From Dinochytrium kinnereticum (Eukaryota; Chytridiomycota; Chytridiomycetes; Chytridiales; Chytridiaceae), in NCBI GenBank assembly GCA_027604005.1, contig JADGJT010000038.1, forward strand, positions 1 through 64,000: 64,000 nucleotides of DNA, written 5' to 3'. A program made the translations under genes and the position numbers. Numbering within the stretch: position 1 is the first letter of the stretch; each line of letters starts with the position of its first letter. Positions 46,701-58,684 of the stretch are shown piece after piece. The notes below the pieces were generated by a model. It saw nothing but the letters and a program-made list of their open reading frames with translations, made no database searches and was not told the DNA's origin.

Positions 46701-46911
46701 TGGAGGTGGAGAGCTGGGTGAGGTTAGACAAGGGGAGGTGCTGGGAACAGGATCGGGAAGCTACGTTTATGCGTCGTCGAGTGGGGTCGGAGGAAGCGGC
46801 AGTCATCCGAGCCTTGTTAGATCGCTTGAGAGTGCTGCGGGTGGGTCTGAGGAGGGTGTGGGGAGCGTTCGGGTAACCTCACAAGTGAGCTTGGGGGCTG
46901 GTGAGGTTTGA
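43746..46911 (+). CDS. BBOF1: BBOF1/CCDC176-like basal-body coiled-coil protein
   Basis: Nine exons: 43746-44068, 44197-44305, 44399-44543, 44609-44688, 44776-44952, 45129-45344, 45481-45666, 45874-46020, 46192-46911; phases close, 700 aa. A Lys/Gly-rich N-terminus (KKGKKGKKGKR) resembles that of BBOF1. Residues about 105-460 are continuous coiled coil with ENLIKTNEDLQETCQQQEKD and ALDVIAALHAETEHKE, the start pattern of the DUF4515 family (BBOF1, CCDC166). After a Pro-rich linker the motif LTWEDKERVLRLLFAKMNG appears; I recall a similar tail in BBOF1. The last 130 residues are acidic and low-complexity. BBOF1 helps align basal bodies and axonemes in ciliated animal cells, so this fits a fungus with a flagellated zoospore. 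Family assignment is good, orthology moderate. Confidence 0.65.
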
Positions 46912-47395
46912 AACAAACAAACAAAAAAAAAAACAAACCCCCCCTGCTGAAGATGAGGCAAAGGTTGTGCTTTCTTCCACCTTTCGTCCGTCCAGCCAAC
47001 CTATATTTATTTCACTTTCTTTCTTGTTCCGCTCACCTTTTCTGTCTACTTTCTTCTATTTTATGCACGAAAACCAATCCATCACCCACACGATTGTTTT
47101 TTTCTTTTCTGTATCATACCAAAACCTCTCGACGGCAAAACTGTGAGAATAGAGAGCTATTGGAATTCAGATACTACATACCCTTTATTCATTTAAGGCA
47201 GACAAGGACCATATCAAACATGACAGAAGCAAACAAAATGCCACAGCATTACGAACAGAAACAACAAAAAATAAATGGGAAAAAAAAAGAAGCTTTCCAT
47301 ACAGCCCCCGCGCAGGACAGCCTCCCCCAACAAGCCCAAATCACATTAATAAGAAGAAAGAAGAACAAAAAGCAAAAGGAACTCCCTACTCCCTC
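46912..47395. other. Convergent intergenic region BBOF1-like / CTF4
   Basis: 484 bp between convergent stop codons, with A runs at 46924-46936 and T-rich stretches around 47096-47110. No gene is supported; both 3' UTRs are expected here. Confidence 0.5.
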
Positions 47396-50300
47396 TCACT
47401 TTGTAAACTTAAACATCGCCAACCGCGATTTAACCCCCTCACTCTTCCCCTCTGTCTTCTCCCCCGCCTTCTCCTTAGTCATCGCCTCAACAGCCAGTGG
47501 CTGCTCATCCTCCTGACCCTTTTCGACTGCAGTAACCTTCTTCACAATATTTCTCCGTCTCGGTTTCCCATGCACAGGATCCTTCCCCTTCTCCTTCCAA
47601 GTGTACCGCCGGCCTCCTCCATCAGGGTCATTAGAGTCAGCCCCGCTATCGGGGTCGTTTTCCTTGTCGGCTTCCTCATTGTCGAGGGCGTCCTTTTTCA
47701 TTCGATTTAGTGAGATGCAATACAAAGAAAGAAACAAAGAAGAACAAGAGTACGAGGCTTCTTACATTATTCATTTCCGCATCTTCCTCCTCCTCAATAT
47801 CAGAGCAGCGACGCTTCGATGGGGAGGATCCAGCTCCACTCTGGTCAGAGATGCTACGCTTTAAAGGCTAGAACAAAAACAAAAAAAAAAAAAACAAACG
47901 TAATCGGTAAAACGGGACAAATCGCAAAAGTCATCCTAAAAACAGTTACAAACCTGCAATTTAACGCCCAAAAAGTTGGCCATACTCGCCATAGAGCCAT
48001 CACCAGCCCTCTCGGAAAGCGTCCCCTTTGAAGACCCGGCACCCGCTTCGATAGGGCTCACAAAATTCTTTGGTGCTCTCGACGGTTCCGGCTATTCAAC
48101 AGGAAAAATGCAATTGATCTTAGTACAAAAAATAGAATTGGACACATGCTGTTCAAAAGATGTGGTTTTAGAAGGTCAAATTCTCACCTGCTTAGTTGCG
48201 GCAAAGAGAGTGAGTTGCCTTCCTTTCGAGGATTCCATAGGCTCAGGGTCAATTGGATCTGCTAATGAGGTTAGAGTTAGAAAGGAAAGGAGAATGTGAT
48301 CCAGTGTAAAGGAGGGTCGCCTTACCAGTATCTTTCATAGACTCTTCAATAGGCTTCGAGTTCTTGCCATACGTCCGAATCACCTTTGGCTTGTCGGCCT
48401 AGCATCAATAAAAAACAATACACAAAAATAAGCATCAATATCAACCAAAAAATGTATAGAATAAAAGAACGAAAAACCAATTGACTAAAAATGCATACCT
48501 TTGATAACTGCGTTAATGTCATCTGCTTGGAATCTCTGCCCTTCTCAGACTCTTTCAAACTCTCCTTCGGCTCCTCAGGCTCCTCATCTAAATCGAGCAC
48601 CAAGAGAGCGATAGAAAAACAAAAACAAACACAAACATTAGAGCCCCCAAACCCCACAAAAGAGAAGACTAAACCCCCACATACCATGAACAGCCTTATG
48701 CCCAGTCAGCCCACTAAAGGAAAACGCTGAAAGACTCGACCTTCCCGCCGAAGCCTTCTGCGCCTTATTTGCCGCCGAAAAAGGGCTCTTACTCTTCTTC
48801 ACCTCCACCGTCTTTCCCTCCGTCTCCCTCTCAACAGCCTGTTTCTTTCGGGCACTCCAAGGCTTCGCAACCGCTTCCTCATCAGCGTTAGGCATCGAGG
48901 TATCTTCAATCGCAACTTCGGCTTCCCGCTTTCTCAAGAGACGAGGTTTCCTTTTATTGGAGGTAGCGCGGGCGGTTTTTTTGGTTTGAGCTGCCTTGTC
49001 ATCTTCATCTTCGTCGTCGTCCTCAATAGGGGGAGGCGGCGGGTCGACAGGGTCAGAAGAGAATCCCCAATCCTCTAATGTCATGTTAGCGGTCTCATCT
49101 TCTTCGTCTAAAGCGGGCGGGGGCGCTGCCTGCTGGATTGGGGACGAGAAGGTTATCTTCTTGTTCTTCTTTGCTGGTGTTGCGACAGGAGCGGGGGTTA
49201 CTGAAGAGGAAGTAGATGATGCGTTGGTGCTGGTCTCCGTAGCGACCAGTTTTGTTGTGGAGAGAATGCCATTGAGTGGTTTTTCAGCGTTGATGGGTTT
49301 CGAGATCTTGGGAGCTCCTAATGGCCTAAAGGGCGTTTCAGGGATAGCTGCAGAAAGAGCAATGTCAGCAGGCTTTTGAGGCAAGAACGCGCTAGTTTCC
49401 ATTGTCATGGCTGGGTAATGTGATGCGGAAGGTGCCGGTGCATTGCCAAGGAATTTCTAAAGAAATCGTTAACATAGCACTGGGTTTAGTTGTCTTGAAG
49501 GAGATCACGTTACCTCTTTGAGCTTCATGATCTTTTCGGCAAGGATAGGCCTTTTATGAACCACTGCAACCTTCACAGCTGAGTCGATGGATTTCTCGCG
49601 GTAAAGGAGAGACGCAAGATCCAAAGCCCTCTCCACCTTGTCTCGCTGGCACGCATCCTACAAACAATGAAACAAAAGCAAATTAGAACTACATCAAAAC
49701 TAAAACCAAGAAAGAGACCGGAGAGTTGATGAATATGCATACATCAATCAAGATCAAAATCGACTTATCACTCCCAAACTCCCTCTTTTTCATCTCATGT
49801 GCTGTGATAGCAGGATCCGCCTTTTTCACCTTAATAGAGTAGAATTGCTGCAAGTAACTTCAGAAATCCAGGAATAAGCGAGAGAAAGTTAACGTCAGCA
49901 TCTTCTTCTATACAAGAGAAAAAAAGGTATCAAATATGTACTTTCTCTCCTCAGCAACATTCTCGTGGGCAATCAGCGGGATCTCAAGTTTGACTTCACT
50001 CATCGAACCCTTGAACGGCGGAATAGGGTATTTAAGTGACCCCTACAAAGCAAAACACACAGCAACAAAAACCATGACAGTCAGCGAAAAGTCGCGCAAA
50101 GCCCATGAGAGAAACAAAACCGCGCCACAGAAACAAACCTTGCACGCCACGGCATAGAATAGACTGTCAGATATGGCAACAGGCCAAATGTTTGATTTTT
50201 GCGCATCCGCTACCTGCAATCTCGAGTCAAAGAAAGGAACCCAGGCATAGTTGTGAAACGGCTGAAGAATACGAAGGACGCCGCAAGAATCATACGAAGC

Positions 50301-53102
50301 TGGGGCCTGACCCATGATAAAGTCAATAAAAACTCTTAACTAAAAGACCGAAAACCAATAATTTAAAAAAAGGCAGCCAGTACCATCTGATCCGTGAACC
50401 CGATCCACTCCAGATCCGAGGTGGGAGAAATCGGTAAAGCCCCCATCCGAACCGTCCGATGAAGATCAGCATCAAAGAGAATATATCCAAGGTTCTGATC
50501 CTCTGTTGAGGAGAATCATCAAATAATTAGCGATTAATCTAGAGGAGAAATCCAAGAAAGTAGATATAAACCAACCCTCAAAGCAAGGGCCCTTGTGGTA
50601 AACGATAAAGAGAAGATTGGCAGCCCCACACATGGACACAATCGGACCCTCCAAACACTGAATGTCAATCTGAAGCCCGCTCATAGAGAAAAATCGAAGA
50701 TACCGATGGTCAGTGGCAATAACGGGCCCCTTTTTGGTTAGAGCAACGGCTATTTTTTGTAGGGGGGTTTACAAGTAAAAGGAAGTGATTAGAAAATCAA
50801 TCCTTTACTGGAAAAAAACGACGCCAACAAACCTCTCGGGCTCTCTACATTCCCCAAATCTAACGTCCATGAGCTATTTGTTGACCAGTTATCGGCAGCC
50901 CTAAAATGCAGTACCGAAGTGCCCTGTGGTGAGGATGTGTCACATGCGAAAACCGCGCCAAACTCATTAAGGCACGCCATGGTGTACTTGTTAAAATCTT
51001 CAAAAAGGTAGCCGCGCATTGATTTATCATGGAACTCCACGTTCACTGCCGCGTGAGTGGATAAGTCCTTGGTGTGGATCAGGCCGAGGAGGTTAAAGGC
51101 TGAGTAAGGATTTAGAACTGAGTGGGACCCGTCTGAAAAAAACCCAGAAAATGAGTGAGACATACCGAGATATCGCTTTGAACCGACGTAAGGTGTGGAA
51201 CCAGGCTGGAAAGCCTCTTGCATAGATGTTTGAGGAGGTGAATAGACAGAACCTTTGCAGACTTCATCAGCACATATAAAACGGCGGATTTCAAAATGTA
51301 CCTTTGCTTAGACTATTTTGAACTTTACTTTTCTGACGGTCATAGTATTGTTGCACCTGCTCCTTTGTGTCCAAAGGCTCAGCGTACCCAGCACCATCAT
51401 CATCCTCGACAAAATTTGCCATGTCGTCCTCAAAATCCATCGCGTCAAGGGCCGCCGCATTATCGTTATGAAACTCTTCATTCGTCGCTTTTAAGGGTGG
51501 AGGTACTGCTATTGCAAGAGAAATATAAACACATACACCAGGAATTCTTTCAAGAGGCACTCAAAACGAACCTTCCGAATCGATCGCGTCGTCATTAAAC
51601 ATCATCGCAAGATCGTCCTCGGTAGGAACTGGCGCGGCGGATGCAGCTAATTTTGTGATAAGAATACCGCCTTTGCTGTCGGCCTAAGGAAGAGTTACAA
51701 TCTTATAGAATTAGAACGGGGAGTAACTTACAACGCAAAGATGGCTTTGTGAAGGGTGCCATGAGAGGCCGAGAATAGGGGACGCATGGACTAATTTCTT
51801 CATCGGGACCACCTTACTCTTTTCGGGTTCCCAGATTTGAAGAGCAACATCTCCAGCGGCAGCAAGGAGTTTACCATTTGAAGACCAGGAGACGCAAGTG
51901 ATCCCCTTTTGATTTTAAATTATTAGTTATATAGAGCCTTTCAAACCTTGGAGTTATCCTTCAAAGAGTACGTAACTTTCCAGGTATCGACCGCAATAAC
52001 CGCAATGTCTTTAGGATAGGTCAGTCTCAACAACTGCAGTACAATGAAACCAAGAAGGGGAGCAAAATAGGCAAACAGAGAAAGAAAGAAATCAGGTACC
52101 GCGTTTTCTTCCAGGAACAGCAAGGTATTTTCCAGAGGGGTGCCAGGACGCCCGACCAAGATCATGTGTAGTCTTTCCAGCGGACAAGCTGAAACAAGTC
52201 GATTAGTAAGAAAATACGTGAAAAGACGCGTCAAAACCTCGTCGAAAATGTACTCGGGACAGTGTCATGCAAGGTCTTGACGCAACCAAAATCGTTGTCC
52301 CTATCCCATATCTTGACTGCACCGTCGGCGCCGATTGATGCCTAAGGGAGCAAAATAAATGGCTTTCAGAGCTAGTTCATGCTGCTGATTGAAGGGCCTA
52401 CCAGCCATCGCCCATCCGGAGAAAAAGAGAGAGACTTCACAGGCTTTTCATGTGAATCTCGACCGTCCAACGATTTGATCTTGGTGATATCATTCACGTC
52501 CACAATCTTGATGATCATGTCGCTGTTGAGATCTGGGTGAGCCAAAACATGTTCTTAATCATAAAGGACTTACTCTCCGGCGGCAGCCACGCCCACAACC
52601 TTCCTCCTATCCTGATCCATTCGAAGGGCAACGCACCGAGCGGGCAATGTGAAGCGCGTGATTGTCTTTTCAATCTCCATCGTCGCCAGACTACCACACC
52701 GCACATGACCGTCCTCGCAAGCGATGGCAAAGAAGTCATCCTGTTGTTGGGGATGGTGTTTCAGGCGGACATCCGGACGGATCTGGCAAAAGAACCAAAG
52801 GAACGGGACGGGGAGAAGAAGAGGCATCCTACATGTACGGCCATGTCCAGAAGAGCCTTCTTTGCCTTAGTGGTTTCGCCCAGGGACCCCATAGGCTTCA
52901 TCGTCAGAGCTTCCTCCATGATGTCAAAGGTCTCAAACACACGAAGGAGACCGTCCGCCGATGCGGCTGCGACCTTGCAGCCATCGCTGTCTATGTAAGC
53001 GCACGAATACACGGGAGCGGTAGCGGACGGAGATGCGTGATTGACGGGGCGGGCCCTCTGCAGGGTCACCGGGGCGGGTGCGGCAGCCGAACCTCCCAGC
53101 AT
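47396..53102 (-). CDS. CTF4: CTF4 / WDHD1 / Mcl1 replisome adaptor
   Basis: Replication-fork hub linking CMG helicase to DNA polymerase alpha and other clients. 24 exons: 53102-52833, 52740-52574, 52522-52402, 52341-52238, 52188-52100, 52008-51947, 51905-51732, 51683-51572, 51508-51329, 51216-51166, 51099-50833, 50749-50576, 50502-50384, 50306-50139, 50042-49942, 49857-49743, 49657-49514, 49456-48685, 48587-48499, 48398-48326, 48261-48188, 48091-47954, 47867-47766, 47692-47396; phases close, 1,320 aa. N-terminal WD40 propeller (MIIKIVDVNDITK, LSFSPDGRWL, ASIGADGAVKIWD, SWSSNGKLLAAAG). The second propeller matches WDHD1: KAFQPGSTPYVGSKRYL, VEFHDKS, GPIVSMCGAANLLFIVYHKG, LEWIGFTDQ. A helical segment follows (YLQQFYSIKVKKAD). 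The long Lys/Ser-rich tail shows no HMG box, unlike animal WDHD1. Confidence 0.87.
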
Positions 53103-53434
53103 TCTGTCTGATGAGAAACAGGTTGCTCGACTGCTCCAGGTCTGGAAGTCTCGGACATTGCAGCTGGTAGAAAGTGAAAAGTGGAAAGGGGAGACCCGTG
53201 GTCCGGGATATCGGACCCTTAGTGTGTGTCGCACAACATAGAATTTGCTTGTTTTTCTTCTGCAGGGTCAAAAATAGCACCTGTGGTTCTGACCGATATC
53301 CATCCCTCCCTCCCTCATTCACTCCATCCATCCATCCCTCACCAACTCCTTCCCCCAGATATCAGGGCTGTACGGACGCTGCTGCCTGACCTAGTCGATC
53401 AGGAGGACCCACTGGAAGCGAACTGTTCACCGAA
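53103..53434. other. Divergent intergenic region CTF4 / SEL1-repeat gene
   Basis: 332 bp between ATGs. It contains CCCT and CATC repeats at about 53300-53340. An alternative in-frame CTF4 start at 53234 would extend the protein by 44 unconserved residues; the ATG at 53102 is preferred. Confidence 0.5.
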
Positions 53435-56400
53435 ATGAATCCACCAATGGCGAGGAGCAACAGCAGCAACCTCCCACCGCCTTCCCCTTCCAGTGATATC
53501 TTTGAGGACGCGGATGAGGACGATGTGCCAGTTCCATTTTCTCCCGTCGGCGCGGGCTCCGCTGTCGCAAGCTCCCCACACGCCGTCGTCGATCCCCCAA
53601 CTCCCTCATCGCCTATGGCACATTTCGCATCAACTGCCTCCCCTTCCTTATCCTTGCCATCAAAGACCGCCCCACACCAGCATCCCGCTAAGCCTACCCC
53701 GCTCGTCACAACTCCCGTTCCACCCCAACAAGATATTCCTGAATTGCCTTTGAAGGATGAAAGTGTTGTCCCAGCCGTGATCTCTCCTCCTGTCATGGTG
53801 GGGCATGAGGATGAAGATCACGTCCCGCTTGCTGTGGTGAGGGAGAGGCATTCTGCGCAGAATTCGCCGGCTACTCCAACCACTCCAATGTCTTTTGCGC
53901 GAACTGTACTTCAGAGTCCCCTCAGAGTGTCTTCGTCAGATTTCAAGCCATTGCCCAAGCCCGATGATCCTGAAGGAGCCGACGAGAGTCTGGAAGCGCC
54001 TGCCGTGTCCAGCACTGTGTCTAAAGAGAAATTTGACGCGGAAATGCCTCCACTTTCAGTGAGTGCCATTACCCTTTTTTTCTTTGGCTTTGTGATGGCC
54101 GCTCATATATATTTTTTTTTCCCAGGTGCAATCCATTATGCCTGCAAGCTGGCCAGAATTCAAGACTCCTGCGCCAGCTGCTGGTAACTACGAGTCTCAG
54201 AGTGAGAGTGAGGGCGATTACGATTCTAGTGACACATCTTCTGATCTTGGCACCATACCTCGGAAGACGCCGAGAGAGACGTCTGTAGGGATGGGTAGCC
54301 GTTCATACAGCACTTCCTCATCGTTCAGCAGACAGCTCAGCAGCGAAGATCTTAGGGCTTCTGGCGTGGGGACTCGTACTGTTAAGCCAAAGACGTCTGG
54401 GTGGTTGGGGTCTATCTACAACGCCTTCCAAAGTTTTATCGACCCGGAACTGACGGATGACCAGCTGTTGACAAATGGCTCGCCTTCTAACGGCTTAAAA
54501 AGATCTGATAGTATGCCGACGGTTCCGACCCCAGATGAGGACTTCATGGAGGGGAAGAAAATGTTTGATGGGAAGCAATATAGTAAGGCTGTTAAGCTGT
54601 TTGAGCTTGCCGTTGCTGCCTGCAACCACGTTGAGGCTATGAAGTACCTTGCGGAATGTTACGTTCCAAGTCGCCTCTCCAATTCTTCAAAGGTTTCGGA
54701 CTGGACCAAGAGACGAATGGCCGTTTTGAACACTCCTGAAGGGATGCTCCAGCATGCGTCTTTTCTTCGGAAAACCAATTTCAACAAGTACGAAGGGGAG
54801 CCTATCGTTCTTATTCGTGCGGCTGCTGATGCTGGGCACCCACCGGCTATGCATGAGTTTGGGCTGTATCTTCGCGACATTGGGAAGGGCACGGAGGCAA
54901 TGGCCTGGTTTCATAAAGCCGCAGAGATGGATTATGAAGACTCAGAGGAGCCGATTGCTGAGGGATATGAGCAGGGTATTGGAGTCCCCGCCGACCCTGT
55001 CGCAGGTGCTGCTTGGAGGGAGAGAGTGAATGAGAGAAAACAGGAAGAGGCAGAGAAGAGGAGAAGGAGGGAGATGAAGGAGGAGGCTTTAGCCGTCCGC
55101 GTTAGGGCGGAAGCTGCTAGACGGGCTGAAGAAAAAGCGAGAAAGGAGAGAGAGGCGAGGATTCGTGAAGCTGATGCTGCAGCACGGAGAGCGCTTGATA
55201 AACCCCTTAGCGCCGCCATTCGGAATATTGAGTGGGGTTTCTATTCAAAGGGGATTGATCAGCTTCATGAACTTGCTACTCAGGGGAACGCCGATGCTAG
55301 GGACTTTTTGGACCCTGATTTGTCCTCTATGAGCTTTAAAAATTCGCAGGGAATGTACTTTATGGGACAGCATCATGCTGCTCATGCTGACCCTATTGCC
55401 GCTGCTAAATGGTACCGGAGATCTGCTGAGGCAGGGTATCATGAGGCTATGGTTACCTACGCCGCATATTTGATTGTTGGGAAAGGAATGGACACTTCCG
55501 ACCCCGGACAGGCTATGGCGTGGTTGATGAAGTCTTGGGATGTTGGTCGTAATCGCGAGGCGGCTCTTGCGCTGGGTGAGGCTTATACAAAGGGGATCGG
55601 TGTTATGCCTGACCCTGTTAAGGCTGTTAAGTGGTACACCAGGGCGTGGGAGGAGGGAGGATACTCAGAAGCTGCTTTTGCTGTTGGTCTTGCTTATGCT
55701 ACTGGGTTTACCCCTGGGGCTGTTGATCCTACGCAGTGGAGTCACGCTTCGTTCGGTGGGAACCCGAAGGTGTCCGAACATCTGGACGCCAGGACCATTG
55801 TCAAGAAGTCAGATTTGGCCGCTCAAGCAGCATCCGACGAAACGACCGTTACCACTTCCCCAACCTCTAACGGCGACGACGATGATACTGTCCCAAGCGT
55901 CCCTCACCCCCAAACTCCGACTGTTCCATCGCCCAGACCTATGTCGAGGTCGTCGACTCATGGACCTGGGACACCGAAGGAGGGACAGTCGCCGGTCTCT
56001 GGCAACTCGCCAGCGGCGTCGCCTGTTTTTGGTCCAAAGAGGGTGTTGAGGAACATGACGGCTGTTAAGCAGGATGTTGTGATGGCTGGGATTTGGTATC
56101 GACGCGCGGCGGATAAGGGACATTCGAGGGCTAGTAATAATTTAGGGGAGCTTTATATGACTGGGAGGGGTGTGCCGAGGGATGACATGGTTGGGTTTGC
56201 TCTGTTTAGGAGGGCGGCAATGTGAGTCATTCGGTTTGCTTTGTTGAGTGTTAACGTTTTTCTCGTTCCTTTTTTTTTTGCAAAGGGCTGGGCTTTCTGA
56301 AGCTGAGTACAATCTTGGGCGATGCTACCGCGAGGGACGTGGATGTGCTCCTAATGAGGATATGGCCATTTCTTGGTTCTTAAAGGCTGAAGAGAAGGGT

Positions 56401-56560
56401 GCGTGCCTTTGGTTTCCCCCCTTTGTTCTATGAACTGATCTTCTTTTTTTCTTTTTCTTTTCTCGTTCTTTACTTAGGCATACCAGAGGCGACTAAGGCT
56501 CTCCTGGTCACTCCTCAGGGTAGGAGGGCAAGCAAAAAGATACCTCCTGGGCAGCAGTGA
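53435..56560 (+). CDS. SEL1-like repeat protein with coiled coil
   Basis: Exons: 53435-54058, 54126-56221, 56286-56398, 56478-56560; phases close, 971 aa. Residues 1-370 are disordered, Ser/Pro/Asp-rich. From about 370 there are SEL1-type alpha-alpha repeats: KAVKLFELAVAACNHVEAMK, PPAMHEFGLYLRDIG, GTEAMAWFHKAAEMDYED, AAAKWYRRSAEAGYHEAMV, EAALALGEAYTKGIGV, AVKWYTRAWEEGGYSEAAF. After a Thr/Pro-rich linker come IWYRRAADKGHSRASNNLGE and AEYNLGRCYREGRGCAPNED. A basic/acidic helix near 515-560 (RRREMKEEALAVRVRAEAAR) splits the repeat array. SEL1 proteins are scaffolds (yeast examples are Hrd3 and the chitin-synthase activator Skt5/Chs4). No signal peptide or CaaX box is visible, so a cytoplasmic scaffold is the only safe inference. 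Confidence 0.85.
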
Positions 56561-57258
56561 TAAGGTTACCTTTTAATTATTTTATTGTTGTTTTTTTTTT
56601 TTTGGATATCCTTTCCTTTCTACCGCGATTTGAGGACTTTCATGGTTAAGTTTTCTAAGCCTCCTTTATTCTTTGCTTGGCTCAAATTCAACCCGGCTTT
56701 GCTTTTCGTAATGCTGTGATTTTAATTTGATTTACCTTTTTCCCCGTCCTGAAGAACCCACCCACGCCTTCCATTTATAAGGCCGGTGGGTAGTGGGGGG
56801 GGTTGTTTGCTCTTTATTCAGAAAAATGATGTGAAGGTTTTCTTCATGATGGAGTTGTGTCCTTTTTTTTTTTTTTTTTTTAAGCCCTTGAATGCACTTC
56901 GTTAATTGATATCTTTTACGACGATTTTTATTATTTACTTAACTCCTTCCACAACACTGTATTGTGTGCCTATCAGATCAGCCCCTTTTTTTTGATTTTG
57001 TGATTTCTTATTTTCTGGCCTCCTCTTCACAACATCATTTCATTTGAATGTACAGTGATAGAGAATGTCTTTATTAGGCACATCTTATTCATCTCATTCC
57101 GTCTTTTGCGTAATTCGATGATAAAAGTGTATTCCTTGTTTTGAGCAAATCACGAGCAAAGAGGGACTTTGAACTAGGTCCTGATGAATTATCTGCGGGG
57201 AAGTGGCGGTGTTTTGAGAAAAGAAAGAAAATGATCTCGACTTGCTGTTTTTTTTTTT
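56561..57258. other. Convergent intergenic region, T-rich
   Basis: 698 bp between the SEL1-repeat gene stop and the SPC3 stop. T runs at about 56589-56602 and 56863-56881 and a G run at 56796-56800 dominate. No gene is supported; 3' UTRs are expected. Confidence 0.5.
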
Positions 57259-58070
57259 TCAAAACTTGAACGTCTGTGATCCCTTTCTGTCCAGCTGGAG
57301 CATTCCCACGTGGGGGATAATGTCCCAATGAAGCGAGATATTGGCGGGAAGGCCACTATGTATATATTTTTTTTAAGGAAGGGTAGTTGGTTAAGCTATG
57401 AATTGGAAGAAATAGCAAGGTAGAAAAGATCAACCGGCCGTTAAAGAATTGGAAGAGATGGACTGACCGGATCCTGTGGTTGATGTCGGAGGCAAGGTAC
57501 TCAGGCTTCTGGTTCTTGAGAATGATGCGGGCCTGATCCTTGCTTGTGATGATGTTGTCCCAGATCACGATCTGGTTGGTGCCCTTGAAGATAAAGTAAG
57601 CCAAATTCAGATGACGGAGAGCATATTTACATGAGTCTTGGTCGCATAATCAACAACCACAAACACAAACAACTGCTTGGTGTTCCAGTTAAAGAGCTCA
57701 GTCATATCTTTAAAAATCCGAGGGAGTTTTTTAGAAACGGCCAAGGCCATAAACGGCGACAACAGCAAAATCACCTGCGTCCATGTTGAAGTGGATGGTG
57801 GCGAGTTCCGCCAAAGGCTGACTATAATCGTAGTAGTACCCAACCCTTCCCATTTTCCTGAGCAGCAGAATTCGCTGTTTAGCGGCACATGGAGGCCCGA
57901 TGGAAGGACGGGAAGACTTACACCGAGACCTTGTTGACATTGAGTGAGGATGAGACGGATGCCGAGGAGAGCAGCAGCGGGCCGGTGACAGCGGTGAGCG
58001 CCAGGACGGAGAAGACGATGCTGACGAAGAATGCAAAGACGGCGTTCGCCCGCGTTGAGATGGAAGTCAT
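57259..58070 (-). CDS. SPC3: Signal peptidase complex subunit 3 (SPC22/23 type)
   Basis: Essential non-catalytic subunit of the ER signal peptidase. Five exons: 58070-57922, 57857-57775, 57707-57631, 57583-57468, 57355-57259; phases close, 173 aa, the normal length. The start MTSISTRANAVFAFFVSIV matches the family's short cytosolic N-terminus followed by one transmembrane helix (about residues 11-35). The luminal part contains DMTELFNWNTKQLFVFVVVD, then TNQIVIWDNIITSKDQAR and NISLHWDIIPHVGML, which align with DWNVKQLFLYL, LNQVVLWDKIV and LTLSWNVVPNAGIL of animal SPC22/23. The C-terminus is short, as in fungal members. Confidence 0.93.
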
Positions 58071-58684
58071 TTGCAGGCGGGCAGTGAGTTGGGTTGGGTG
58101 AGGATTTCGCTTGTGGGAGGAATGTGTGACTTTTACTAAAATGTATGTACACATGTATGATCAAATAACGCTGGTGCTGCCCTCGCCTTTGCCCGCTCCT
58201 TTCGCTCCCTCCACCACGCATCCCTGCAGCAGCCAGCGCAGTCCGCTGCCTCCGCATGCCCGCCCCTCTCCCTCGCAAGGGTGCCTACTTGGCCAGGAGC
58301 TGCTCACGCGGCTGTCCGTATGCGCTGCTGCAGCCTGAGCGTGCGGCATCAACGCACCGTCCCTGCCCCCACCCACCTCAGCTGGATGATAGACGTGCAG
58401 AACGCGTTTAAAGGCGGCCAACAACAGCAGCAAGCAGAAACTGCAAAAACAAAAATTGAGAAATTTATTGTCAACGGATTCCTTCCAAATGGTGAGAGCT
58501 GCTGCAACATGTCCAGACAGATAACGCAGGCCTTTGGCCTGGATAACCCCCTCAGCACCGCACCTCCCACCGCACCCCCTCCTCTGTGCCTATGGGGGAG
58601 GGATGGGAGAGGTGTGGATGGCCATTTCCCTTTAACCTCGAGCAGCTGGCTAACGCATCCTTACGCCCGCAGTCTCGGAGAAGC
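58071..58684. other. Divergent intergenic region SPC3 / RSC7-PHD
   Basis: 614 bp between start codons. A good acceptor, CGCCCGCAG at about 58663-58671, lies just upstream of the chosen RSC7-PHD ATG and the frame is open back to 58586, so an upstream exon or a 5' UTR intron is possible. No separate gene is supported. Confidence 0.45.

Noticed and set aside
57607..58278. 223-codon minus-strand frame overlapping SPC3
   Set aside because: It runs through SPC3 introns and in the wrong frame for two exons; the five-exon SPC3 model explains the conserved segments.
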